A DNA stretch of 64,000 bases from Pseudoxanthomonas jiangsuensis (GCF_010093185.1 NZ_PDWL01000001.1:233995-297994), one strand, 5' to 3'; counted from the first letter of the stretch, positions 28,001 through 35,882 are shown. Numbers and translations: made by a program. Notes: generated from the letters alone by a model not told the origin.

Positions 28001-28157
28001 CCTGTACCTGGCCAAGCACAGCGGCAAGGACACCTGGGTCGGTGTGGCTGCCGACGCGGACGCCGAAGCCGGCGCGCTCGAGGCCCTGCTGCAGGGCCGG
28101 CTGGACCTGGGCGACGCCGGCGGGGTGGTGCACCTGCTGCGTCCGGGGACCCGCTGA
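25056..28157 (+). CDS. Propeller-sensor diguanylate cyclase (Reg_prop, Y_Y_Y, TM, GGDEF)
   Basis: The 1033-residue membrane enzyme has a signal segment (about 1-29). About a dozen two-component-regulator-propeller repeats (about 45-680; G-L-S-Q-S-A-V, L-W-I-G-T-Q-D-G-L-N-R-F-D-G) and a Y_Y_Y domain (about 690-755) are predicted to lie in the periplasm. One TM helix (about 765-788), a coiled coil and a C-terminal GGDEF domain follow. The active site is G-G-E-E-F at 912-916, with D-P-L-T-R-V-S-N-R-R upstream and an intact R-D-D-D inhibitory I-site at 903-906. It should make c-di-GMP from GTP. An in-frame GTG at 25026 is an alternative start. Confidence 0.93.
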   Translation: MATRSRQAWPAAVLLALAMLPSSLPVAAAEAMHLPGHGVLQLDAYATADGLSQSAVTALASDDQDLLWIGTQDGLNRFDGHRFQVQRLGPAEAGGLASSSIDAMAFDPGHRRLWLGTNDAGLEVVDLPGGRHWRLGTGAGLSHSQVGAIALDPRGGAWLGTGAGIDRVEPTLARARPLGATGTIVALETLPGDTGHALGLGADCRLWRAAATTLQPPPAPAGAEAGGCIGLAVSAASAWVAHARAGLFRIDPADGRVLARHDPHAGGLQAPVSAIGLLPDERLLVGYQDGRVALLDEYGVLRPQRLEDGPDSAITRFFVGPSGSVWIGAYTSGLFRVRAANQALRGDVRAGFEPTTHWPSRSLRSLWLEGLPQLVGSDAGMLKRGRADGPWEPVPAFAGMSVRVLRPAAGGGWWVGTHAGLWRWDGADHAEAVAGLPDPKVEDLLVEGRTVWVATRGGLARLEHGVAVAVPELAPLRGQLLTSLQRDAGGDLWIGSNADGLWRIGGDGVPRRFRPAGTSMHDSVWSLHADRRGLWAGTYSGGLYRIDTGNGHSRRWTTADGLSNDTIYRILPDAAGRLWLSTNNGLSVLDPGSGIVQTLGRRDGLRNTEFNSGAAVATRDGLLYFGGIAGVDVIDPAGLPARSPPARPLLTVLRTPSRLDDPVQGLRETGIVYADAIALDHRDSLFTIAMAALDFTAPDAARLRYRLDGVHADWVHPPAPHAELTLSQLPPGRYTLQVQAAGRDGQFGPSRTLRIDMAPPPWRHPAALAAYLATGIALLAWLGLQTRARFRRERERSERLDRLVAERTVQLEDANRRLREANAALDADTRLDPLTRVSNRRDLHDWLGRREAAAQAQGRPAPAPLYFFMVDIDDFKQVNDRHGHGVGDEVLVQFAERLRRLCRDDDLVVRWGGEEFLVVSQLPRAEGATHLAERLRAAVAGQPLPVRDGALALTCSVGFAPWPLAAGRAGLWEQSVDLADRCLYLAKHSGKDTWVGVAADADAEAGALEALLQGRLDLGDAGGVVHLLRPGTR

Positions 28158-28178
28158 CGCTCCCCTCGACCCGTCCGC

Positions 28179-29426
28179 TCAACCCGGGCCGTCGCCCAGG
28201 CGGTCCATCCGGATCCGGTTGGCGAACAGCGAGAACGCCAGCATCCCGGCCAGGCCGCTGGCCCGCTCGACCCAGGGCGGCAGCCAGCGCGGTTCCGCCA
28301 GGCTGCCGTCGGCGAACAACGGCTCGAAGCGGACCACGTCCTCCAGGGTCATCTTCCCGGCGAACAGCCAGCGGCACAGGCGTAGGCGGTCGCGCTGCAA
28401 GGCCCGGCGGAAGAAGGTGTGGACCCCGATCAGACCGCGCAGGTAGACCGTATCCTTGGTGAAGGCGCTGCCGCCGCCCACCGGCACCCCGCGGAACACC
28501 CGCTGCGCCGAGGAGAAGCTCTCGGCCTCATCCTGGCCGGCGCCGAGGAAATAGCGGAACACCTGCAGGAAGTCGGCGCCCTCCAGGGCCATGGCCACCG
28601 CCTCGATCCGCAGGCTGATCCGCTTCATCCGCTCGATGTCGATGCTGCCGGTGATCTGCTCGGCGAAGGTCGCCAGCCCCTCCTGGGTGGCGGTGACCCG
28701 CGGCGAGGCCAGCGCCAGGCTGGGCAGGTTGGCCTGGATCCGGCCGTTGAGCGCGGTCAGCGAATGCACCAGCGCCTCGTGATGGAACAGCTGGCGGCGG
28801 TCGTAGTCGCTGAAGGCCGCCCCGGCGCGCAGGCGGATCCGGGTGGCGCCGGCGGCGGCCTTGGCGATCAGCTGCGGGTCCAACTCGACCGCGATCACCC
28901 GGCCGTCGAAGAAATCGTCCAGGTCGGCCTGCAGCTGCAGCGCCAGCGCCGTGGCCGAAACCGGCACCTGCTCCTCCTGCGCCAGCAGCTCGCGGTCCAG
29001 CTCGCCGGCGATCTGGATGAAGTGGCGCGCCGCCTCGCGCGTGGTCGGCCCGTCGCCCGGCAGGGGCTCGTCCGGGCGACCGAACAGGGCCACCGACTCG
29101 GCGCAGGCCTGCGCCGTGCCCAGCGACTCGAGCAGGCACGCGGCGCGGTTCCAGCTGGCGACCGAATCGCACAGGTAGGCACCGAGCGGATGCGCCGGGT
29201 CTGCTTCGGAGACGATCGCGGCCATCTCCCGCCGCGCCTCGGTGAAGTCCAGCTTCGGATACTCGACCTGCGGCAACGCCGTGCGCCCGCTGCGCCAGCG
29301 CGCCAGGAACTCCACCTGCACCGTCGCCGGCCAGCTGGCCAGGCTCAGCAGCTTGATCCCGCGCACTGCCCTGACCAGGCGCGCGTCGAGCGCGGCGTGG
29401 CGGGCGATGTCGGCGGAGGCGTCCAT
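28179..29426 (-). CDS. DUF1704 / QEGLA-motif protein, putative zinc metallopeptidase
   Basis: The 415-residue cytoplasmic protein belongs to the DUF1704 (QEGLA-motif) family. H-E-A-L-V-H (216-221) fits H-E-x-x-x-H, and T-Q-E-G-L-A (about 247-252) supplies the likely third ligand. Eukaryotic MATCAP proteins with this domain remove the tubulin C-terminal tyrosine; the bacterial role is unknown. The start at 29426 (M-D-A-S-A-D) was chosen because the upstream in-frame sequence is arginine-rich repeat DNA. A palindromic repeat lies upstream (29470-29600). Confidence 0.85.
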   Translation of the reverse strand: MDASADIARHAALDARLVRAVRGIKLLSLASWPATVQVEFLARWRSGRTALPQVEYPKLDFTEARREMAAIVSEADPAHPLGAYLCDSVASWNRAACLLESLGTAQACAESVALFGRPDEPLPGDGPTTREAARHFIQIAGELDRELLAQEEQVPVSATALALQLQADLDDFFDGRVIAVELDPQLIAKAAAGATRIRLRAGAAFSDYDRRQLFHHEALVHSLTALNGRIQANLPSLALASPRVTATQEGLATFAEQITGSIDIERMKRISLRIEAVAMALEGADFLQVFRYFLGAGQDEAESFSSAQRVFRGVPVGGGSAFTKDTVYLRGLIGVHTFFRRALQRDRLRLCRWLFAGKMTLEDVVRFEPLFADGSLAEPRWLPPWVERASGLAGMLAFSLFANRIRMDRLGDGPG

Positions 29427-29469
29427 CCGGCGACGATAGCGCAAGGTCCGAGGCGGTTGCCGCACCCTG

Positions 29470-29600
29470 TGTAGGAGCCGGTCTTGCCGGCGACCGTGGA
29501 GGCGGACGCACCGTTGGCACCCGGTTCCACGCAGACGCATCCGCCATGGCGGTCGCCGGCGCTCTTCCACGGACGAATGTCCGGTCTCCCGGCTCCTACA
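29470..29600. repeat. REP/BIME-like palindromic repeat, degenerate right arm
   Basis: Left arm TGTAGGAGCCGGTCTTGC... (29470-29494) is identical to the arm at 41605-41629. The right arm ends CCGGCTCCTACA (29589-29600), inverted, but its interior has diverged. It lies between the DUF1704 gene and rsgA. The right end provides the rsgA stop codon, since TGTAG on the minus strand reads TAG. TGTAGGAGC-type repeats are common in xanthomonads and pseudomonads. Confidence 0.8.
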
Positions 29601-30720
29601 TGCGCCGCGGAGGCCTCCCGGGCGGACGCTTGCGCTGGACCTTACCCTGGCCCTTGGCGTCGGCCTTCTGCGCCAGGCGCGTGGCCAGGCGGTCGGCCGC
29701 GCCGGCGACCTCGTCGCGCAGTTTCAGGTAGTTGGCCACCCGCGCCGCGTCCAGCTCGCCGGCCTCGATCGCCGCGCGAACCGCGCAGCCCGGTTCGCCC
29801 TGGTGGGCGCAATCGTTGAACCGGCACTGCGCCGCCAGCGCCTCGACGTCGCCGAAGCCGCCGTCGGCCAGTTCCTCCTCGCCGGTGGGCTTCAGTTCGC
29901 GCATGCCCGGCGTGTCGATCAGGCAGGCCCCCGACGGCAAGGCGATCAGCGCCCGGTGGGTGGTGGTGTGGCGCCCGCGCGAATCGTGCTCGCGCACCTC
30001 GCCGGTCTTCATCCGCTGCTCGCCCAGCAGGGAGTTGGTCAGGGTCGACTTGCCGGCGCCGGAGGAACCGACCAGCACCGCGCTCATCCCCGGCCGCAGC
30101 CAGGCCGCCAGCGCCGCCACCGCGTCCGGATCCTTGGCGTTGAGTGCCAGCACCGGTACCCCCTGCGCGCGCAGGTCGGCCAGCGCAGCCAGCCCGGCGC
30201 CGGCATCGGCCCCGGCGCGGTCGGCCTTGGTCAGCACGACCACTGGCTGCACCCCGCCGCCGCCGACCAGCAGCAGGTAGCGCTCGATCCGGCGCGGATT
30301 GAAGTCCGCGTCCAGGCCGCAGACCACGAAGGCCGTGTCCACGTTCGCCGCGATCACCTGCTGCTGGTAGTGCTCGCCGGCCGCGGCGCGCTTGATCGCC
30401 TGGCGCCGCGGCAGCAGGGCCAGGATCCGGCGGCCGTCGTGCAGCACCCAGTCGCCGACCGCCGCGCGCTCGTGCAAAGGCACCCCGTCGGCGGTGAACA
30501 CCGGGCGGCGCTGCCACTCCGGTGGCGACTCGGCGCGGAACCCGGTGTCCGGCGCGTCGGCCAGGACGTAGCCGGTGCGGTGCTGTTCGCTGACCCGCGC
30601 CGGCCGCGCCCCGGGATGGGCGGCGAAGGCCGCCTGCCAGGCCACGTCCTCCGGCCCGCCCGCCCATGGCCAGCCGATCCGGCGCAGGGAGGCGTAGTCG
30701 GGGCAGGCGGCTTCGGTCAT
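29596..30720 (-). CDS. rsgA: Ribosome small-subunit-dependent GTPase A
   Basis: The 374-residue late 30S assembly GTPase has the circularly permuted G-motif order: T-K-A-D (G4, about 164-167), then G-S-S-G-A-G-K-S (G1, 218-225), then D-T-P-G (G3, 269-272). An OB-fold N-terminus is present. The C-terminal zinc finger has C-R-F-N-D-C-A-H and the late cysteine (G-C-A-V). The start is ATG 30720. The stop codon TAG is contributed by a REP-like palindrome, so the last residues (R-R-M) may be non-native. The P-R-R tail after residue 360 is basic. Confidence 0.95.
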   Translation of the reverse strand: MTEAACPDYASLRRIGWPWAGGPEDVAWQAAFAAHPGARPARVSEQHRTGYVLADAPDTGFRAESPPEWQRRPVFTADGVPLHERAAVGDWVLHDGRRILALLPRRQAIKRAAAGEHYQQQVIAANVDTAFVVCGLDADFNPRRIERYLLLVGGGGVQPVVVLTKADRAGADAGAGLAALADLRAQGVPVLALNAKDPDAVAALAAWLRPGMSAVLVGSSGAGKSTLTNSLLGEQRMKTGEVREHDSRGRHTTTHRALIALPSGACLIDTPGMRELKPTGEEELADGGFGDVEALAAQCRFNDCAHQGEPGCAVRAAIEAGELDAARVANYLKLRDEVAGAADRLATRLAQKADAKGQGKVQRKRPPGRPPRRM

Positions 30721-30869
30721 GGCCGGCATTGTAGAGCGGGCGCAGGACCGTTTCCCCGGAAACGGAGCCGCCCCCGATCGCGGCCCGCCAGCCCCAGCTG
30801 CGACAGGCACTTGCACCGCATATTTCCGATACCATGCGAAGCCCCACCTCGCCCATCGGGCCTGCCGCC

Positions 30870-32141
30870 ATGTCGTCCACCGAGAAACCGCTCAGCGTCC
30901 GCGAGCGCCTGTCAGAAGTCCGCTACGAGATCCGCGGAGAACTGAACCGGCGAGCTCACGCGCTCGAAGCGGAAGGACGCAAGCTGATCAAGCTCAACAT
31001 CGGCAATCCCGGCGCGTTCGGCTTCCGCGCCCCGGCGCACCTGCAGCGCGCGATCGTCGACGACATCGACCACACCGATCCCTATACCCACCAGCTCGGC
31101 CTGCCGGCCGCGCGCGAGGCCCTGGCCTGCGCCTACCGCGCCCGCAATGCGCCGCACGTGGACAGCGACCGGGTGTTCGTCGGCAACGGCGTGTCCGAGC
31201 TGATCGACATGACCCTGCGCGCCCTGCTCAACCCGGGCGACGAGGTGCTGGTGCCCTCGCCGGACTACCCTTTGTGGTCGGCCGCCACCATCCTCAACGA
31301 CGGCCGCCCGGTGTACTACCGCTGCGCGCCGGACAACGGCTTCCTGCCCGACCCGGTCGAGGTCGAGGGCCTGGTCTCCTCGCGCACCCGCGCGATCGTG
31401 CTGATCAACCCCAACAACCCCACCGGCGCGGTCTACCCGAAGGACCTGCTCGAGCGCCTGGTGGCGATCGCCCAGCGCCACAACCTGCTTCTGCTGGTCG
31501 ACGAGATCTACGACCAGGTGCTGTACGACGGCGCGAAGTTCGAGCCGCTGGCGCCGATCGCCGGCGACCATCCCTGCATCACCTTCTCCGGCCTGAGCAA
31601 GGTCCACCGCGCCTGCGGCTGGCGGGTGGGCTGGGCGATCCTCACCGGTTCGCCGGCGCGCACCACCGATTACCGCAACGCCCTGGACCTGCTCTCCGGC
31701 CTGCGCCTGTGCGCCAACGTGGCCGGCCAGTACGCGATCGCCGCGGCGGTCAACGGCCCAGACACCATCAGCGCGCTGTGCGCCCCCGGCGGGCGCCTGT
31801 ACGAGACCCGGCGCGCGGTGGTCGAGGCCTGCGCCGCCAGCGAGCACCTGCAGCTGGTCGAGCCCAAGGGCGCCCTGTACGCCTTCCCCTCGGTGGTGGG
31901 CGCGGCCGCGCGCGGCTTCGACGACCACAAGTTCGCCCTGGAGCTGCTGGAAACCGAGGACGTGCTGATCGTGCCCGGCTCCAGCTTCAACGTGCCCTAC
32001 CGCGACCACTTCCGGGTCACCCTTTTGCCGCAGGCCGAGCTGATGCGCGAGGTGTTCGCGCGCATCGACCGCGCCCTGGCCCGCCGCGCCGAGGCCGCCA
32101 CCAAGGTGGTGCCGATCAAGGCGCGCACCGCCGCGGCCTGA
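30870..32141 (+). CDS. alaA: Alanine aminotransferase AlaA-like PLP enzyme
   Basis: The 423-residue class I/II aminotransferase has the N-terminal Y-E-I-R-G-E-L, L-N-I-G-N-P-G-A-F-G-F (as in E. coli AlaA) and L-I-N-P-N-N-P-T-G-A. S-G-L-S-K-V-H-R-A-C-G-W-R-V-G-W carries the PLP lysine, and F-R-V-T-L-L-P appears at the end. AlaA converts pyruvate and glutamate to alanine. The ATG at 30870 was chosen to match family N-termini; upstream in-frame residues to 30834 are unlike the family. The next gene follows after 17 bases. Confidence 0.9.
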   Translation: MSSTEKPLSVRERLSEVRYEIRGELNRRAHALEAEGRKLIKLNIGNPGAFGFRAPAHLQRAIVDDIDHTDPYTHQLGLPAAREALACAYRARNAPHVDSDRVFVGNGVSELIDMTLRALLNPGDEVLVPSPDYPLWSAATILNDGRPVYYRCAPDNGFLPDPVEVEGLVSSRTRAIVLINPNNPTGAVYPKDLLERLVAIAQRHNLLLLVDEIYDQVLYDGAKFEPLAPIAGDHPCITFSGLSKVHRACGWRVGWAILTGSPARTTDYRNALDLLSGLRLCANVAGQYAIAAAVNGPDTISALCAPGGRLYETRRAVVEACAASEHLQLVEPKGALYAFPSVVGAAARGFDDHKFALELLETEDVLIVPGSSFNVPYRDHFRVTLLPQAELMREVFARIDRALARRAEAATKVVPIKARTAAA

Positions 32142-32158
32142 GCGCGGGCCGGCACGGG

Positions 32159-32818
32159 ATGGCGGATACCCCAGGCACCCCGGCTCCGGCATCCGCCGCC
32201 GGCGGCTTCCTCGCCCTCGGTGACTCCTACACCATCGGCGAGGGCGTCGACCCGGCCGGGCGCTGGCCCGTGCAGCTGGCCGCCGCGCTGCGGCGCGAAG
32301 GCATCGATCCGGGTGAGCCGCGGATCGTCGCCACCACCGGCTGGACCACCGACGAGCTCGATGCCGGGATCGACGCCGCCCATGCGCAGGCGCCGCTCGG
32401 CGAGCGGCATGCGCTGGTCAGCCTGCTGGTCGGGGTCAACAACCAGTACCGCGGACGGCCGCTGGACGAGTTCCGCAGCGAGTTCGCCGCTTTGCTGGAG
32501 CGCGCCATCGCCTTGGCCGGTGGCGAGCCGGCACGGGTGCTGGTACTGGCGATCCCGGACTGGGGCGTGACCCCGTTCGCCGCCGCCCACGCGCGCGATC
32601 CGGGCCTGGTCGCCGCGCAGATCGACGCCTTCAACGCGGTCTGCCGCGAGCAGGCGGCGCGCGCCGGCGCGCACTGGATCGACATCGCCCCGGTCAGCCG
32701 CGAGCGCGGCGCCGAGCCGGCGATGCTGGCCGACGACGGCCTGCACCCGTCCGCGGCGATGTACGCGCTGTGGGCCGCGCTGGCGCTGCCGGCCGCGCGC
32801 GAGGCCCTGCGCCGATGA
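32159..32818 (+). CDS. SGNH/GDSL-family hydrolase
   Basis: The 219-residue esterase/lipase-fold protein has block I L-G-D-S-Y-T with the catalytic serine, block III V-G-V-N-N-Q, and block V D-D-G-L-H-P-S (catalytic Asp and His). No signal peptide is evident, so it is probably cytoplasmic. It starts 17 bases after alaA, and its stop overlaps the next start (ATGA), coupling it to the methyltransferase. The substrate is unknown. Confidence 0.85.
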   Translation: MADTPGTPAPASAAGGFLALGDSYTIGEGVDPAGRWPVQLAAALRREGIDPGEPRIVATTGWTTDELDAGIDAAHAQAPLGERHALVSLLVGVNNQYRGRPLDEFRSEFAALLERAIALAGGEPARVLVLAIPDWGVTPFAAAHARDPGLVAAQIDAFNAVCREQAARAGAHWIDIAPVSRERGAEPAMLADDGLHPSAAMYALWAALALPAAREALRR

Positions 32819-33525
32819 ACGCGGCGGCGGCCGCCATCGACGCCTTGCGGCCCCTGCCGCGCGAACGCGCCCGCCGGATCGCCCGCGCCTTCCTCCCCGG
32901 CTCCCTGCTCGGCAGCCGCTACCACTACTACTACGCCCGGGCCAAGCTGGGCAGCGATCCCCTGTACCCCGGCGTGTGCGCGGCCCTGGCCGGCACCGAC
33001 GCGCCCCTGCTCGACCTGGGCTGCGGCCTGGGCCTGCTGGCCCATGCTCTGCACGAGGCCGGGATCCGGGTGCGTTACTTCGGCGTGGACAACGACGCGC
33101 GCAAGGTCGCCGCCGCCCGCCGCGCCGCCGCCCGGGTCGGCCTGGCCGACGCCGGCTTCGAGACCCTGGACCTGTCGCGCGCGCTGCCTCCGCACCGCGG
33201 CAGCGTCGCCATCCTCGACGTGCTGCAGTTCTTCGACACGCAGCGCCAGCTGGACGTGGTCGACGCCGCCATCGGCATGCTGGCGCCGGGGGCGAAGCTG
33301 GTCATCCGCACCGGCCTGGACGACGGCAGCCGCCGCGCCCGGATCACCCGCCACACCGACGTCCTCGCCCGCCTCCTGGGCTGGATGAACGCGGCCCCGC
33401 GGGTCTATCCCGATCCCGAGCGGCTGCGCGCGCTGTTCGACGCCCGCGGCCTGCGCAGCGAGTTCGCGCCGCTGTCGGGCGATACCCCGTTCAACAACTG
33501 GCGGATCGTGGCCGAGCCGCGCTGA
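32815..33525 (+). CDS. SAM-dependent methyltransferase
   Basis: The 236-residue class I methyltransferase has motif I L-L-D-L-G-C-G-L-G-L-L, the SAM ribose-binding acidic end Y-F-G-V-D-N-D, and a post-I I-L-D-V-L-Q-F-F strand. The methyl acceptor is unknown. It is coupled to the SGNH hydrolase gene by a four-base ATGA overlap. Upstream in-frame residues (from 32770) belong to the preceding gene's region and are excluded. Confidence 0.85.
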   Translation: MNAAAAAIDALRPLPRERARRIARAFLPGSLLGSRYHYYYARAKLGSDPLYPGVCAALAGTDAPLLDLGCGLGLLAHALHEAGIRVRYFGVDNDARKVAAARRAAARVGLADAGFETLDLSRALPPHRGSVAILDVLQFFDTQRQLDVVDAAIGMLAPGAKLVIRTGLDDGSRRARITRHTDVLARLLGWMNAAPRVYPDPERLRALFDARGLRSEFAPLSGDTPFNNWRIVAEPR

Positions 33526-33656
33526 GCCTGCCGGCCGCATCGCGCCGGGACGCCGCGATCACGTATCCCGCCCGAGTGACGGCGGTAGGATTTTCCCGAT
33601 AGCGGCAGCCGGCGCGAGCGGGCAGGATCCAGGCCTCGTGACAAGGAGAACACTCC

Positions 33657-33908
33657 ATGGACTGGCTCCAGCGCGCCCTGTTGATCACCGGCATCGTCCT
33701 GCTGGTCACCGGCTACGTCCGGCGCGGCCGCAACCTGATGCTCGCCGCCGCCATCGCCCTGTTCCTGGCACCGGCATTGCCCGATCTGGCTATCGGATTC
33801 ATGCAAGGCTACCGGGCCGAACGGGCGGACCATGCCGCGACCTCCGGCGCAACCGGTGGGTCACCGGCCGCCTATGGCGCCGCCGGCACTGTGCGAGGCA
33901 GTCCGTGA
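33657..33908 (+). CDS. Small two-helix membrane protein
   Basis: The 83-residue product has two transmembrane helices (about 7-22 and 27-46) and a polar Ala/Gly tail. AAGGAG lies about 8 bases upstream of the ATG at 33657, a strong ribosome site. Its stop overlaps the GTG of the next small gene (33905-33908), so the two are coupled. No family is recognised. Confidence 0.6.
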   Translation: MDWLQRALLITGIVLLVTGYVRRGRNLMLAAAIALFLAPALPDLAIGFMQGYRAERADHAATSGATGGSPAAYGAAGTVRGSP

Positions 33909-34099
33909 GCGGTCCGCGCCGGCGGCTGGGCCGGGGCGTCGCCGGATGGGCCGCGAAGGCATTCGACCTGGCCTTCCTCGCCGGCTGCCTGTTCTACATC
34001 GCCCGCACCGTGCCAGACCTGGTCGAGGCCTGGCCGCAGATGCGGCAGGCCTTCCAGGAGCAGGTCGAACGCCTCGACGCCGAGTGCCGGGAGCGTTAG
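33905..34099 (+). CDS. Small single-pass membrane protein, GTG start
   Basis: The 64-residue product starts at a GTG overlapping the previous stop (GTGA). It has a basic N-terminus (P-R-R-R-L-G-R), one hydrophobic helix (about 21-37, F-D-L-A-F-L-A-G-C-L-F-Y-I) and an amphipathic, coiled-coil-like C-terminus rich in Q/E (R-Q-A-F-Q-E-Q-V-E-R-L-D-A). It is easily missed because it lacks an ATG. No family is recognised. Confidence 0.55.
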   Translation: MSGPRRRLGRGVAGWAAKAFDLAFLAGCLFYIARTVPDLVEAWPQMRQAFQEQVERLDAECRER

Positions 34100-34115
34100 A
34101 TCCCGGCCGCACGCC

Positions 34116-34895
34116 TCAATCTTCCGGCAGCACGGTGCGGTAGCCGTGCTCGGCCAGCAGGCACAGGGTGGCTTCGATCATCTCCACGCTGCGTCCGTGC
34201 GGGGCGCCCTCGTGCAGCAGGACGATCGCGCCGGGGCGCAGGCCGCGCTGGATCCTTTGCAGCACCCGCACCGGATCGGCATCGACCGCGTCGTAGCCGC
34301 GCGCGCTCCAGGCCACCCGGGTCAGGCCGTGCGCGCGCAGGGGCGCGGCCACGAACGGGTTGGTGTGGCCGACCACCGAGCGGAACCAGCGCGGCGGCGT
34401 GCCGGCCACCGCCGCCAGCGCCTGCTGCGCCTGGCCGACCTGGGCCGCCATCGCCCGCGGCCCCAGGGCCCAGAAGCGGCCCTGCGGATGGGTCTGGCTG
34501 TGGTTGCCGATGCCGTGGCCGCGGGCGCGGATCGCGGCCACCAGGTCCGGCCGCGCCTGCGCCCGCGCGCCGACCAGGAAGAAGGTCGCGCGGGCCTGGT
34601 GCCGGTCCAGCGCATCCAGGATCGCGGCGGTGTCGTCCGACGGGCCGTCGTCGATGGTCAGCCAGGCCGCGCGCTCGTCCAGCGGCAACCTCGCCAGCAC
34701 CGGCGCGTACAGCCGCGCCCGCGGCAGGAACACCGGCAGCACCAGCGCCGCATGCGAGGCCAGCATCGCCGGCAGGCCCCAATGCCAGCCCAGCCAGCGC
34801 CACAGCAGCGCCACCGCCAGCTGCGACAGCAGCAGCCAGGCCAGCCAACGGTGCGGATGGCGCGGTACGCGATGCAGTGTTGCCGGTTCGCTCAT
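34116..34895 (-). CDS. Polysaccharide deacetylase (NodB/CE4 family), membrane anchored
   Basis: The 259-residue protein has two hydrophobic N-terminal segments (about 18-40 and 43-60), then a NodB homology domain: T-I-D-D-G-P-S (motif 1, metal-binding Asp), H-S-Q-T-H-P (motif 2, two metal His), R-S-V-V-G-H (motif 3) and V-L-L-H-E-G (motif 5). It should deacetylate an N- or O-acetylated sugar in the envelope. The start at 34895 (M-S-E-P) is divergent from grx, with 60 bases between. Confidence 0.88.
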   Translation of the reverse strand: MSEPATLHRVPRHPHRWLAWLLLSQLAVALLWRWLGWHWGLPAMLASHAALVLPVFLPRARLYAPVLARLPLDERAAWLTIDDGPSDDTAAILDALDRHQARATFFLVGARAQARPDLVAAIRARGHGIGNHSQTHPQGRFWALGPRAMAAQVGQAQQALAAVAGTPPRWFRSVVGHTNPFVAAPLRAHGLTRVAWSARGYDAVDADPVRVLQRIQRGLRPGAIVLLHEGAPHGRSVEMIEATLCLLAEHGYRTVLPED

Positions 34896-34955
34896 CGCCG
34901 CATGATGGCACGGGGGTAGAATGGCCGGCCCCGATTCCCCTCTCCCGAGCTCGCC

Positions 34956-35882
34956 ATGTCCCTCGATCCCGCCCTGCGTTCGCGCATCGAATCGCTGCTG
35001 CAAGCCAACCGCGTCGTGCTGTTCATGAAGGGCCAGCCCGGCATGCCGCAGTGCGGCTTCTCGGCCAAGGCCAGCGGCGTGCTCGAGGACCTGGGCGTGG
35101 AGTACGCCCACGTCAACGTGCTGGCCGACCCGGAGATCCGCGAGGGCATCAAGGCCTTCGGCAATTGGCCGACCATCCCGCAGCTGTACATCGACGCCGA
35201 GCTGGTCGGCGGCAGCGACATCATCGAGCAGCTGGCCGCCAGCGGCGAGCTGTCGCAGGTCCTGGGCCTGCCGCCGCCGGACCGCACCCCGCCGCAGGTG
35301 ACCGTCACCGAGGCCGCCGCCGAAAAGCTGCGCGGCGCGCTGGGCGACGATCCCAATGCGGTCCTGTCGCTGTCGATCGACGCGCGCTTCCAGCCGCGCT
35401 TCCAGATCGCTCCGCGCCAGGACAACGCCATCGCGGTGGAGGCCGCCGGCCTGCGGATCCAGTTCGACCCGGCCAGCGCGCGCCGCGCCGACGGGATCAC
35501 CATCGACTGGGTCGACGACTTCCGCGGCCAGGGCCTGGCGATCGACAACCCGAACGCACCCAAGCCCGTGCAGGCGATCACCCCGTCCGAGGCCGACCGC
35601 CAGGTCCGCGCCGGCGAGCTGGTGCTGGTGGACGTGCGCCCGCCGGAGGAGCGCCTGCAGGCCAGTGTCGCGGTGACGCACCGCATCTTCGACGACGGCG
35701 GCCGCGCCGACCTGGAGGCGCTGCCGAAGGACACCCGGCTGGCGTTCCTGTGCCATGCCGGCGGCCGCAGCGGCCAGGCCGCGGAGGAGTTCCGCGCCAA
35801 GGGCTTCACCCAGGTGTTCAACGTCGAAGGCGGGATCGACCGCTGGTCGCAGGAAGTGGACGCCAGCGTGCCGCGCTACTGA
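34956..35882 (+). CDS. Monothiol glutaredoxin - cysteine-less A-type domain - rhodanese fusion
   Basis: The 308-residue fusion has a CGFS monothiol glutaredoxin (about 1-105, Cys33), the Grx4 type that carries [2Fe-2S] clusters with glutathione. Residues about 112-205 align with HesB/IscA A-type carriers (V-T-V-T-E-A-A-A-E-K-L ... I-T-I-D-W-V-D-D-F ... G-L-A-I-D-N-P-N-A-P), but all three ligand cysteines are absent. Residues about 208-308 form a rhodanese with catalytic Cys266 (L-C-H-A-G-G-R-S-G). Likely role: Fe-S cluster trafficking with sulfur transfer. A terminator follows. Confidence 0.92.
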   Translation: MSLDPALRSRIESLLQANRVVLFMKGQPGMPQCGFSAKASGVLEDLGVEYAHVNVLADPEIREGIKAFGNWPTIPQLYIDAELVGGSDIIEQLAASGELSQVLGLPPPDRTPPQVTVTEAAAEKLRGALGDDPNAVLSLSIDARFQPRFQIAPRQDNAIAVEAAGLRIQFDPASARRADGITIDWVDDFRGQGLAIDNPNAPKPVQAITPSEADRQVRAGELVLVDVRPPEERLQASVAVTHRIFDDGGRADLEALPKDTRLAFLCHAGGRSGQAAEEFRAKGFTQVFNVEGGIDRWSQEVDASVPRY

